Below, in pieces: positions 1-9,552 of a DNA stretch of 64,000 nt. The translations under genes and the position numbers were made by a program. How positions within the stretch are numbered: position 1 is the first letter of the stretch; the number at the start of each line of letters is the position of its first letter. The stretch is from Plasmodiophora brassicae (Eukaryota > Endomyxa: Phytomyxea > Phytomyxea > Plasmodiophorida), in the NCBI GenBank assembly GCA_036867785.1, contig CP145428.1, positions 496,001-560,000 on the forward strand. The letters are read 5' to 3'. The notes beneath the pieces are model-generated. The model had not been told where the DNA came from and did no database searches. It was given only the letters and a program-made list of their open reading frames with translations.

Positions 1-121
1 CGACGTGATGGTCCCACCAGCGCCAGCGCAGCTCGTTCGGCCGGAACCGCCGCAGGCTCAGCGACGCCACCAGGCGGACGACGTCGGTGTGGGCGTCGGC
101 CGCCACCGTCCTCCACGACAT
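1..121 (-). CDS. ATP11-like family copy 3 (5' part, runs off the window)
   Basis: Reading the minus strand from an ATG at 121 gives 40 residues beginning MSWRTVAADAHTDVV and continuing RFRPNELRWRWWDHH to the window edge. The start closely parallels the neighbouring gene at 246-946 (MSWRASATLAHDNLC, then RLKPNVVRDR). It is therefore a third head-to-tail member of the same family. Both upstream copies have a 228-nt first exon, so about a third to a half of exon 1 is visible here. Function is inferred only from the family; see the entry for 993-1527. Whether the copy is complete cannot be seen. Confidence 0.55.
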   Translation of the reverse strand, partial: MSWRTVAADAHTDVVRLVASLSLRRFRPNELRWRWWDHHV

Positions 122-245
122 CGCCCTACGCGCGCGCGCGCCCCCTGAATTGGCTCGCCGGTCGGCAAACCCTGCGCTGGTTCGCGTCGACCACCCGACG
201 ACGCTGACGAGGCGGACGGCGACGCCGGGTACGATACGATGTATA

Positions 246-946
246 TTAACTGGGCAGGAACGACGTCGGCGGCCCGTAAAAGGTATAGTACCGCAGGGGG
301 TCCGACGAGCGCGTCGGGAACGGCGTTCGCCTCGTCGGCGCGACGCTCCTGCGGAACGACGACGATGGCGACGACGGCGACGGCGACGACGACGACGTTC
401 CGTCGGTGAACTGTACCTTGTGGAAGTTGAAGTTCGTCAGGCGGGCGAGCAGGGCGTCGACGAGCTGCTCGGCGGTCGCCCGGCCCAGGGCGGTGGCGAA
501 CTCGACGCGCACCAGGCCGAGGCTCTTGGACAGGCGCAGGTCCTCGTTGACGGCCATGACCAGGAACGGCAGGCCGCCGGCCACGTACGTCTCCTTCTGC
601 ACCAGCATGAAGCACTTGGCGTAGAACGGCAGGTAGTAGAAGTGGTCCTCCTGCGGCAGACGGCACAACGTCAGCGGAAGGGGGGTGGGCGCGCGCGACG
701 CACGACGAGCACGCGTACGGGCTGGTCGGGCATGCGCATCCTGGACAGCGGGAACAGGCAGCCGACGGACAGCATCGTCTGGAGGCGGGGCCGGTCGACG
801 ACGCGGGCGATGGCGCCCGGCTGGCCCTCGTGGAACGCCAGGAACCGGTCCCGGACGACGTTCGGCTTGAGCCGGGCCAGCTTCAGGTGCTCGACGACCT
901 TGCACAGGTTGTCGTGCGCCAGCGTCGCGCTCGCCCGCCACGACAT
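246..946 (-). CDS. ATP11-like F1-ATPase assembly factor paralogue, copy 2
   Basis: Two exons on the minus strand, 719-946 (76 codons) and 246-650, with a 68-nt GT-AG intron (donor GTACGC, acceptor CCGCAG). The product is about 210 aa. Recognisable blocks are FLAFHEG near residue 35, CLFPLSRMRMP near 65, YYLPFYAKCFMLVQKETY near 80, and KSLGLVRVEF near 115. This order (short helical N-terminus, W/F-x-x-FH, a PLPR-like segment, a sheet region, then K-x-LxLVRxE) resembles ATP11, which in mitochondria binds the F1 beta subunit during assembly. The exon 1 length equals that of the copy at 993-1527, which supports the model. The Ser/Pro/Arg-rich tail may instead lie in an alternative 3' exon. Family assignment is from memory and moderate. 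Confidence 0.5.
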
Positions 947-992
947 CGACGACGATCGCGACGCGGCGCCGCCACCACCACCACCCGCTAAT

Positions 993-1527
993 TTAAGGCG
1001 GGCGAAAGACGTCCGGGTCCGGGTTCGTCATCTCGCCGACGAGCAGGTGTAGGATCCGGCCGGTGCGATGGTCGGCGCGGCGCGCGTCGTCGGTGAACTC
1101 GCCGCGTACCAGCGCGATGCCCTTCGTCGGGCACAGCGCGCCGTACATGGTGACGACGAAGAACGGCGACGCCCTGGCCTTGTAGGCGCCCTCCTTCAGG
1201 AACAGGAAGCAGTGCCGGTTGAACACACAGTAGATCAGGCCGGGCACCTGTGCCGCGTCGTCGATGGGCGCGCTGTGACGTCAAATGGGCGACACGTACC
1301 GTGCCCTTGGGGAACAGCAACGCCCGGGCGGGGCGCTCCTCGCCGAACCGGACGAGGTCGTCGAACTGCCCGCTGCTGACGACCATGCCGGCGGCGCCCG
1401 TCCTCGCCCCGCTATGGTGCTGGAGCCAGCGCCGCGTGATGTCGCCGGGTCGCCCCCGATCCATCCCGGCCGCTGCGACCAGGTCGGCGACGCGACCGTA
1501 CGCGTCCGTCGCCGCCCGTTTCCACAT
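993..1527 (-). CDS. ATP11-like F1-ATPase assembly factor, copy 1
   Basis: Two exons, 1300-1527 (76 codons) and 993-1247, joined across a 52-nt GT-AG intron. The product is 160 aa starting MWKRAATDAYGRVADL. Motifs that suggest ATP11 (PF06644-type) are DITRRWLQHH, which resembles the I-x-x-I/W-x-x-YH block, then QFDDLVRF, ALLFPKG, PFFVVTMYG, and KGIALVRGEF followed by a final helix. ATP11 proteins are chaperones for the mitochondrial F1 beta subunit and usually longer (about 250-330 aa). No clear presequence is visible, so the first part may be missing or the copy may act elsewhere. It is first in a minus-strand tandem array of three. Confidence 0.5.
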
Positions 1528-1586
1528 CGCGGCGCGCGCGCGGCACCAAGTTTGGCGGTACACACAGCCCCATGGCGTTGCGTTGT

Positions 1587-3486
1587 TCATTCCTGGACGC
1601 CGGACGCGGATCGCGCCCCGGTGGACGTCGCCGCCTCGACAAACAGGACCTCGCCGAACAGCCGCTCGAGCTTGACGTCGAGCGGCACCTTCTCCCGGTA
1701 CCGCTGGTCGGCGACGCGCGCCAGCGCCTCGAGGTACTCGGCGTACACCAGCGACGTCGTTGGATCGCGGGTCGTCGTCGTCGTCGGCTCGCCGGCGGCG
1801 TCCTCGAACGTCGCGGCAAGCGCGCCGTCGTCGACCACCAGCCCGGTATCCTTCAGCATCGTCTGGACCGCCCCGAACGTGATCGCACGTTGCCCGGCGC
1901 CGTTGATCGCGTACCGCCCGAACGCGTCGCGAAGCGCGCCCGCGTACCGCTCGTACAGGGCCTGCACGTCCCGGGTGGCGATCCGCGCCCGGATGTCGTC
2001 GTCGTCGAGCGCTCGTAGCGCGTACGGCTGGACGTGGAACGCCATCAGCGTCGCCAGCGCCGCCGGCGGCCGCATCTGCCCGTACTTGGCCATCGCCAGG
2101 CGCACCAGGCCGGCGTACAGGTCGTGCCGCCCGATCTGCCGAACCAACTCAGACAACGGACGGTGATGACGACGGGTCGTCGCCCCGGCCGACCGTATCG
2201 CTGCCCGCGCGATGGAGGAAGAAGGCGTCCGTGATCTGAGCGCCGAGCCATGGGTCACACACACACACTCGCATCGGGCGGGCACATCGACGGGTACCTG
2301 TTTCAGCGTCAGCGTCGTCGACGGGATCCTGCACCGCTGGCAGAAGGCGCAGACGGCCGCGCTCGTCATCCGGGACGGGTCGTCGAGCGACCCGTACGCC
2401 TGTGTGTCGCGGCCGAACGTTCAGCGCAGGCAGCGATGGGCACGACGCGCGCGAACACCGGTCACCTGGAGGACGTCGGCGAGCAGGTCGGCGTGCTGCC
2501 AGAGGACCTCCTTGACGGCGAGGCGGTCGGCGGCGACGGTGACGATCTCGCGGGCGCCAACGGCGCTCCAGTCGTCATTGAACCGTTTCCGCCGGTCGGC
2601 GAACGCGACAGATCGCGCCTGGGCGAACGCGTTCACGGCGGCGTCGCCCAGCGCCGTCAGGTCCAGGGCGGGGCGCGCGTACACCTTGAACGCGGCGGTG
2701 TGGTGCCCGACGACGTGCCCGTCCGGCAGCGGCACCTGGATCTGGTTGACGCGCAGGCCCCGCCCGTCCAGGACGATCGGGTGTGCAACGGACACGATCT
2801 ACGACACACACACGCACGACCGATAAGACACTGACGACGTTGTCGACGACGACGGTCCCGTACGCGTCGCTGGTCGACGTGGAACCAGAACAGGAGGTCG
2901 GCGCCGGGCGGCATCATCAGGTCCAGCTTGAACAGGCGCGCGTGGTCCCCGTGCTCCACCAAGGGGATCGTCGCGCGCCAGTTGGTGAAGTTGCCGACCA
3001 CGTCGACGCGTCCCGGGCCGGGTGCGACAGCGGCGGCGCCGGCGTCGTTCGGGTCGGCCAGCTCGTCCTCGTTGCCGACCGGGTCGTCGAACCGGCGCAG
3101 GTCGACGACGAACGCCACCTTGACGTACCGGGTCGGTTCGTGCCGGGCGAACCGCTCCCAGAGACTCGGCGGACGATCCGGTGCGACGGCGGCGTCCACC
3201 AAGGTCAGCTCGACCTGGCCGGCTCCTCCCAGTCGAGGCAGGATCGTGTCGTGCGGCCACAACGGGTTGCCGGTGCCGTCGACGAGGTCGGTCGGCGTCA
3301 GCGACGCCGCCAGCAGCCCGATATGACGGGCGTACCCTGGGCAAGACGTGGTCAGACGCCCGCCGGGACAGGGTGCGTGTGCGTCGTACTGGTCTGCGCC
3401 TGGTTCGCCAGCCAGAGGAACGTCTGCCGGCCGTGGCCGACCTCGATCGACAGCGTCACGCTGCGTACCTTGACGACGACCCGCAT
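1587..3486 (-). CDS. Multi-exon gene with a glycogen-binding-like segment; not identified
   Basis: I do not recognise this gene as a whole. The start at 3486 (MRVVVKVRSVTLSIEVG) is chosen because splicing near 3390-3330 (donor GTACGA, acceptor TTGCCCAG) joins WLANQAQT to RYARHIGLLAASLTPTDL. Around 3010-2890 the segment VVGNFTNWRATIPLVEHG, then LFKLDLMMPPG and FWFHVD, resembles the CBM48/AMPK-beta glycogen-binding fold. Later exons give VNQIQVPLPDGHVVGHH and a helical C-terminus ending LEALARVADQRYREKVP and a stop at 1587-1589. The frame shifts by one base near 2885 and again near 2163 compared with the duplicate at 31440-32203. The gene is therefore either decayed or carries sequence errors. 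Exon borders are approximate. Confidence 0.45.
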
Positions 3487-3539
3487 GGCGACGACTGGCA
3501 CGCGTCCTCGAACGGGGAACCGACAGGGCGCGCTGGCGT

Positions 3540-4525
3540 CTGCAAATATCTTCCTGATCGACCAGCTCACGTCCCACCGCCTGAAGCCAGGCTACTGGGG
3601 CATCAAGGCGAAGCAGCCGATGCGTCCGATTGACGCACGCGACCGCTTCTACACAAAACCGGGACTGGCCGTCAGCATGGAACTGTGGCATGAACGTTTC
3701 GGGCATGCCTCGTACAAGCAGATCCAAGCGCTGCACGATTCCAAAGGGGGCCGCGGGTCTGAACGTCATCGACCCTCATCACGCACGAACGACAAAGAGC
3801 TGTAGAGCTTGTCGAATCGGGAAACGCTCAGGCAAGACCAAGTTCGGGAAGGAGAACCTGCGCCCGGAGACGGCGAAGCCATTTCACGGCGACATCAGCG
3901 CCAAGTTCGCAACGAGGAGTCGTACAGCTGGCGGCTACTACATCTCTGTTTACATCGGCAAGCTGGCCGCTTTTCCCCACGTCGTGTTCTGCCTAGCAAG
4001 ACGGAGCACGCCCAGCAACTGAGTGCCAGACAAATCTGAAAGTCGCTCGCTGCATGAACGACAAGGGGAGCGAATGCATATCAACGGCATTCAAGGGGTT
4101 CCTCACGAAAAACGGCATTGAAGTCATGGAGACCAGTCTGAACACCCCAAACGAGAACGGGCTGGCAGAGCACTGCATCGGCGTCCTGAAGGACACGGGC
4201 GGCACGATGCTCCATCGCGGAGGCATGCCGCAGTTCTTCTGGGGCGACCCTATCAACCAGGCTGCGAGAACAAGGCAGCTATTGCCACATCTGCTCGGCT
4301 CGACAAGGACATCACTCCCTACCAGATGCTCTACGTCACCGTCCCGCGCGTCGACTATCTACGTCCGTTCGAATGCAAGGTTGTCTATCACGACGCACGT
4401 CCGGGCTACTACCTCATCTACGACGCCGTCCTAAAGAAGGCCATCATCACAAAAGACGTCGATTTGCTTCGAGACGATATTCCCGTACAATGACAAGCAA
4501 TAGGCACTCCTCGAAGCGGCTCTTG
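3540..4525 (+). mobile_element. Ty1/Copia pol fossil (pre-integrase and integrase)
   Basis: The plus strand encodes a GAG-pre-integrase block (LWHERFGHASYKQIQ near 3685), the CRACRIGK zinc-knuckle-like stretch and an integrase core (GSECISTAFKGFLTKNGIE and NENGLAEHCIGVLKD, 4070-4190). It ends in the conserved post-integrase region near 4390-4490. It abuts the host gene at 1587-3486. It is broken, with roughly three or four interruptions, and lacks LTRs, gag and most of the reverse transcriptase. It is joined tail to tail to a second Copia piece at 4526-4870. Confidence 0.8.
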
Positions 4526-4870
4526 TTCTCACGCATGCTTTGATGGTCGTCGCGAATGGCAGCACGCCACTTCTCGTTCTTGATTGCGTCGGTATACGCT
4601 GCCGGCAGTTCTTGTTTTATCTCTTCTTGCAGAAGCACAGGATCGGCGATGTCCCGGTAGTCGTCGGCGAATGTACAGTATACCGCCAAGTCCTATTCCA
4701 GAGCCGCTTCGAGGAGTTTCTCTTGCTTGTCCTTGTACGGGAATACCGTCTCGAAGAATTCGACGTCTTTTGTGATGATGGCCTTCTTTAGGACGGGGTC
4801 GTAGATGAGGTAGCCAGGACGTGCGTCCTGATAGCCAATCATGATGCCTTCGAGCCCCGAGCCCATGTGG
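4526..4870 (-). mobile_element. Ty1/Copia pol fossil, inverted partner
   Basis: On the minus strand the same post-integrase region is present (YQDARPGYLIYDPVLKKAI near 4830-4780). It is followed by the start of the Copia reverse-transcriptase domain (DAIKNEKWRAAIRDDHQS near 4590-4540). It matches the end of the plus-strand piece closely over about 170 bp in inverted orientation, so the two fragments face each other. It is broken and short. The two are related copies or an inverted duplication of one insertion. Confidence 0.75.
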
Positions 4871-4938
4871 TGGCGTCCGCACGACAGCTGCCTGACGCGC
4901 CGTTGGTCGATGTGCTGAGGGACAAGCTGCTGGGTCCC

Positions 4939-5205
4939 ATGCAGAACCGAACGCGACGTTCGTGGAAGAGTGCGGCGCGTGCGCTCAAGCAGGGTGGTGG
5001 CCAGGAGTCGTTGACTGACTTCCTGCCGAAACTGGAAACGGTAATTAACGAGTTCGTCGAGAACGAACCCGATCACGCCGATGACGAGGAGACATTCGAT
5101 ACCTACTTGGCGGCGATTAACGCGGACGTGAACGCGACCCTGGAGCACCTTCTATGGGCACACCTGGACGTACGGGAGACGACGTACCTGTGGCCATCGA
5201 GCTAA
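4939..5205 (+). CDS. Weak open frame of 88 codons, unknown
   Basis: The frame begins MQNRTRRSWKSAARALKQGG and contains an acidic, helical-looking stretch (LPKLETVINEFVENEPDH). No family is recognised. It lies between the Copia fossils and the first P450 gene and could be a remnant of a gag-like region or a short host exon. No splice partners or promoter are evident. I keep it only because its composition is protein-like compared with the shadow frames around it. Confidence 0.2.
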   Translation: MQNRTRRSWKSAARALKQGGGQESLTDFLPKLETVINEFVENEPDHADDEETFDTYLAAINADVNATLEHLLWAHLDVRETTYLWPSS

Positions 5206-5298
5206 ATCGGGCAGGCCCGGATTTTTCTAAAGTCCGTGTGGACGACACTGTTGCTGGCAGGCAGTTCGATGCTTTGATCCGGCATACCGAATCTCCTC

Positions 5299-6986
5299 AT
5301 GAATGCTCAAGCGGACGTGGGGACGCTGGAAGGCGTTTTCCGCACCTTGCTGGTGCTGCTCGTTATCCTGGCTGGGTACCGCTTTGTCAGGCCGACGTCG
5401 CCGCATCGCCTGCCACCGTTGGTGTCCAGCAGTGCCTATATTCCGTACGTCGGCTCCGCCATCGAATTCAACCGTGCGCCATTGGTTGGTGTGCCCGACG
5501 ACGCGTCCGTTCCCCAGCAGACGTTGCTGACTGAACACGTGTATAGAAATTCCTTCGCGAGTGTCACCGCAAGTACGGCGGGCCGTTCCGCGTGCGTTTC
5601 ATGGGCAAGGAAATGGTCATTGTGGTTGGTCGGGACGACTTCACGCCGGTCATCCGCAACAAGGCTCTGTCGTTTGACCCAGTCATGGAAGACGCCATGA
5701 AGTCCATATTCCAGTGTGACTCGAAGGAGCCCGAACTGAGGTTCGAAGACGCCGACGGCGGCCCCATTGAAGACGAACACAATGGCCTCTGGCACAGAAC
5801 TCATGCGCAGTACCCGCCTCTGCTGAGGAGCCGTACCGCTGTTGCCGGCCTTACGGCCCGTACGTTCCGGTTCGTGAACGACTCGCTCTGGCGACTCGCT
5901 TCCGAACAGGGCGGACGTCCCCAGGAAGTGAACCTGTTCGCATGGATCGAGAAGCTCACCTTCGGCGCTGTTCTGCGTTCGTTATTCGGCGAATGTTCCT
6001 GCCTGGGCACCGTCGACGAGGTCTTTGGTGTCTACGGCCAGCTTCACGATGCATTCCCGATCCTCGCCGCCGGTCTACCGCCGTTTGTCACCAAGCTCGC
6101 CGCGGGAAAGCAACTGGAGGCTTATGACAGGCTCGTAACGAAGTGGCAACGAATGATCCTTGACGACGACCAGCAGGGCATGGCGGACGCTTGTGAGCTG
6201 ATAAACGTCCGCAATGGCGACTTCGAACGGCAGTTCAAGTACAAGGTGGGATCGAGTGGCGAACGCCAGGAACGCGCGGCCTTACTCCAAGCCAAGTTCC
6301 ACGCGTCCCTCCTTTTCGGCGGGTACACGAACACAGCGCCGACCCTGTTCTGGATGATCTATTATCTGGCACGTGACCCTCGGGCCTGGCAGGCGGTCTA
6401 CGACGAAATCAGGCGCGAGCTTGGTGATCCCGACGAGGGCGACGTCGCATGGACATCCGCCGACCTTGACAGGCTCAGTGTGATGGACTCGGCGCTTACT
6501 GAAACACTGCGGTTGACCAATGGAGCGAGCATGCCACGCGTTGCAATGACGGACACGACACTCACGTTCGGCCATGGGGCGTCAGCGCGTACATACGACG
6601 TGCCTGCCGGGCAACATATCATGATGGTGGGCGTACGCGGCGCTCGTGTGGCCGACGAGGTCGGCGATGAAGAGTTTGACAACGACGCAGACGAATTCCG
6701 ATTCGACCGGTACGCGAACGGGAAGCAGCCGACCGGTGCTCGAAACGTGACGCCGTTTGGTGCGGGAGGGTTCATGTGCCCTGGCAGGTTCTGGGCACGC
6801 AACGTCGTCAAGACGGCCGTGGCGCTCTTCATGATCAACATCGAACGCGTCGAGTTCGCCAGCGAACAGGCGGGACCGCTTGAGTTCGACCTGTCGCGCG
6901 TCCTCATGGGCATCTATCGCCCCGTGGGCGACGTCGCCGTCCACCTCCATTGGAGATCGCGTGCCGACCGGGTCGCTGGCCAGTGA
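5299..6986 (+). CDS. Cytochrome P450, CYP7/CYP8-like, first tandem copy
   Basis: Two exons, 5299-5484 and 5547-6986, with a 62-nt intron (GTTGGT...GTATAG). The product is 541 aa. Residues 12-29 form a hydrophobic membrane anchor (FRTLLVLLVILAGYRFV), followed by a proline-rich hinge, as in ER-bound P450s. The haem-binding loop is PFGAGGFMCPGRFWARN, with the cysteine ligand near residue 478, and the K-helix ExxR is ETLR. The I-helix reads LLFGGYTNTAPTLFWMIYYL: it lacks the acidic-Thr pair and has the N-T-x-P pattern of CYP7/CYP8 (sterol hydroxylase and prostacyclin synthase type), which suggests hydroxylation or isomerisation of a sterol or lipid. Its paralogue at 9553-11268 has the intron at the same codon. 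The substrate is unknown. Confidence 0.9.
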
Positions 6987-7249
6987 CCTGACATCCGCTG
7001 TGAGGGTGGTTGTCCCCCCGCTCCCCTTTCCGAAACGCAATACAAGCGTCGGTTTGGCGATTTTCGAAGAAGTGCCATACTGAATGGGCACACACCGGCG
7101 GTTTCCGATTGCTAACCCGGTCCCTCATGCGCCCCGGACTGGCCCATCGGATCTGCGCCTTACGGTGCCCTCCCCCCTTTCCTTCCTCTTCAGGGTCAGG
7201 GCCTGGCCCTGAAGGATGACGCCGCGAACATACGCAGTGTCGGTGACTA

Positions 7250-7545
7250 TGGCCCAACCCGACGGCGTCCTGTACGGCACCGACGGGCTCTTCGCTCCTG
7301 AGGCACTGGTGCCCGAACGCCGCTACTTGTTCGCGTCGGACCGGTGGAGCCTAGGCGCTTGCGCCGTCTACTGTATCCATGCCCCCGAGGGCGGGTACGG
7401 ACGCCTGCGGGATGTGGGCCGCACGTTCGGCGCCCGGGCCGGCCAGTTACTCGTCTTCGCCTACCGCATACAGCTCGGGGAACGTCTCCTGCACGACGCT
7501 GACCTGCAGATGTACTGCAGGCCGACGCGGACGTTGCCGTTGCAC
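7250..7545 (+). pseudogene. Relic of the kinase C-terminal lobe
   Basis: The translation GVLYGTDGLFAPEALVPE, then ASDRWSLGACAVYCIHA and LLVFAYRIQLGERLLHD, matches the C-terminal lobe of the kinase-like gene at 32308-34450 (GVLYGTDGFIAPEALAPE and so on). Only the segment after the activation loop is present. No catalytic loop or ATP site precedes it, so it cannot be a kinase by itself. It is a dispersed partial duplicate lying between the first P450 gene and the ZIP transporter. Confidence 0.75.
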
Positions 7546-7827
7546 TGACGCCATTTCCGAGCGTCACGCTCCTGACCTCTGCCGATGAGTCACGTTCAGC
7601 TGACCATTGTCCACAGCAGATCATGATTCAACTTGATGTTCCTAAGTGTCGTGATTAGGTGACATACGTTGACGTGTACCATGCACTCGTCACCTGCACA
7701 CGTCAACGTGTGCACACTCTACACACGTGACCTACTGTACCATCTGGAAATAACCGGCTCAGCTCATTGTACTATATTTGTTCAAGCTTCCTCATCGTAT
7801 TCCAACGTCGAAAATTCTTCATTTGCC

Positions 7828-8877
7828 ATGTCCGAACAAAGCAAGGTCCTGGTCGCTCTAGCGGTTTCCTTCGGAGCCGCCACGGCGACTACAGTGGGGG
7901 CGCTCGCCGCCATGTTCGTCAAGCGTGAAAACAAATTGATTCTGGCCGGCTCAATGAGCGTGTCAGCTGGCGTGCTGGTGGGTATCGTTTGATTACAACA
8001 CTTGCCACTAAGTGACCATCTGACGATCTGGTGCAGACCTACGTTAGTCTAATGGACGTTATGACTGCAGCCAAAGGCGCGTTCGAACAAGTATCGTGGA
8101 TTGGTCCAGGGTACGGTCCCCTTCTGGCAAGCACCATCTTCTTCTTTATCGGCATTGGTGTGGTCGCTCTTCTCGATAAGTTGACGCATCGCCTCCAGCC
8201 TGACGGCGTTCCCGGCCATGGCACGGACCTGCACCCGCACCAGCATGATGAGAGCGACAGGGATGTGGAGTCGTCCATCGATGTGAAAGATGCTGTTGAC
8301 AATGAATCGTCGTCCGGTGAGCACGTATCAGTTCGTCCAAAGCTGCAGCAGAAGAAGCTTCGCGTCGCCATGGTCGTGACGGCGATCGCGGTGGCTGTCC
8401 ACAACTTCCCTGAAGGCGTCGCCTCGTTCATTGCGACCCGTCGTGATCCAAAAGTCGGTCTTCCTGTTGCGTTCGCGATCGCTGTGCACAACATCCCCGA
8501 AGGCTTGTGTGTCGCCATGCCCATATTCTTCGCCACAGGGAATCGAGCAAAAGCGATTGCTGTTGCCGCCGGTACAGGCGCCCTTGAATTCATTGGGGCG
8601 CTGTTTGCGTGCATTCTACCCAATGCCTTGTTTTCAGACTTCTTCTTTGGCGCCATATTCGCTGGTAAGCGAAATTGCTGTCCGCTGCGCTCCCGACATC
8701 GCTGACCCGTACCCTACAGGAACAGCGGGCATGATGATGTTCGTGAGCTTCGTGGAGCTCCTGCCCGTCGCAAGGCTCAACGATCCGGAGAACAAGGTGA
8801 TGACCAAGTGCATATTCGTGGGGATGTTCGTCATGGCCATATCCTTGGTTCTTCTGGCAGCGGCCGGCATTGACTAA
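7828..8877 (+). CDS. ZIP-family metal (zinc) transporter, ZupT-like
   Basis: Three exons: 7828-7977, 8037-8664 and 8720-8877, with introns of 59 and 55 nt. The product is 311 aa. ZIP proteins move Zn2+ or other divalent metals into the cytosol across the plasma membrane or out of organelles. TM4 and TM5 carry the paired metal-site motifs AVHNFPEGVASF and AVHNIPEGLCVA, the typical HNxPEG signature of the ZupT/GufA branch. A cytosolic loop between TM3 and TM4 contains a short His cluster (GHGTDLHPHQHD) and acidic residues, as expected for a metal-sensing loop. About eight membrane segments are seen. Splicing at SAGVL / TYVSLMDV restores the conserved TM2 motif. The gene looks intact. Confidence 0.93.
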
Positions 8878-8970
8878 TACAATTGCGGCGGAATAGGAGT
8901 ACAGCTGCGAAAACAAAACGTCGTTGGAGAACGGTTTAGGCCTCATACGCGCGCCCAATGATTGTACTGA

Positions 8971-9297
8971 TTAGTTAACCGTCCAGACCACGTCGGGCTT
9001 GTCCCAATCGCCGCACTCAACTGGCCGATCAATGTTCAGCACTGGAGCCCCAGGCGAGCCGTCTTGTGCGATCGGCGCAGATCTGCCGCCGGATTCAGAT
9101 AGCGGCCCCAGCTCACCAGTACAGTCGCCCAACGCGAGATGGACATCTGAATAGCGCAACCGCTGGTGGAGGGTTGGCGCAGGTCCTCCTTGGAGAGCTG
9201 GTCCACCGGTGACGGAGGCGCCGTACAATGGCATCTGGCGTCGAACTGGCAGGATACTGTCCGACGAACAGGTATCGTTCGGGAAGCTATTCAACAT
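8971..9297 (-). CDS. Weak open frame, 108 codons, unknown
   Basis: The frame encodes a Gly/Pro-rich peptide ending CGDWDKPDVVWTVN and a stop at 8971. No family is recognised and no splice partners are clear. It sits in the 670-bp gap between the ZIP transporter and the second P450 gene. It may be the last exon of a decayed gene or a chance frame. Nothing else was recognised in 8,878-9,552. Confidence 0.2.
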   Translation of the reverse strand: MLNSFPNDTCSSDSILPVRRQMPLYGASVTGGPALQGGPAPTLHQRLRYSDVHLALGDCTGELGPLSESGGRSAPIAQDGSPGAPVLNIDRPVECGDWDKPDVVWTVN

Positions 9298-9552
9298 ACG
9301 AATCCACTGTCAGCGACGTCAGCGAGTGTGACCCGAGGGAGGGAGTCCTCTGAAAATTCCGGGCCCGCCGCGCGTCTGGCTAATTCCGGGACCTGGCCGA
9401 CTGTAGCCCCACGGTCGAGAGCCGAGAGGGTGCCCCTTTTCAAGGCCCGCCCACTCCGCAGTTTCCCACACGGGCGCGCGCTTTCGGAAGGCGCCGACGG
9501 GTGAAGCCCCTACTCGCGATTGCCTTCCATTGTGTTATTCGCCGAATCGATC

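Noticed and set aside
58-666. Long minus-strand frame rich in Arg/Ala/Val overlapping the ATP11-like copy 2
   Set aside because: It is out of frame with the conserved motifs and its composition is that of GC-rich antisense or shadow frames.
2783-3805. 340-codon plus-strand frame
   Set aside because: Antisense to the gene at 1587-3486 and running into the Copia fossil; no motifs and shadow-like composition.
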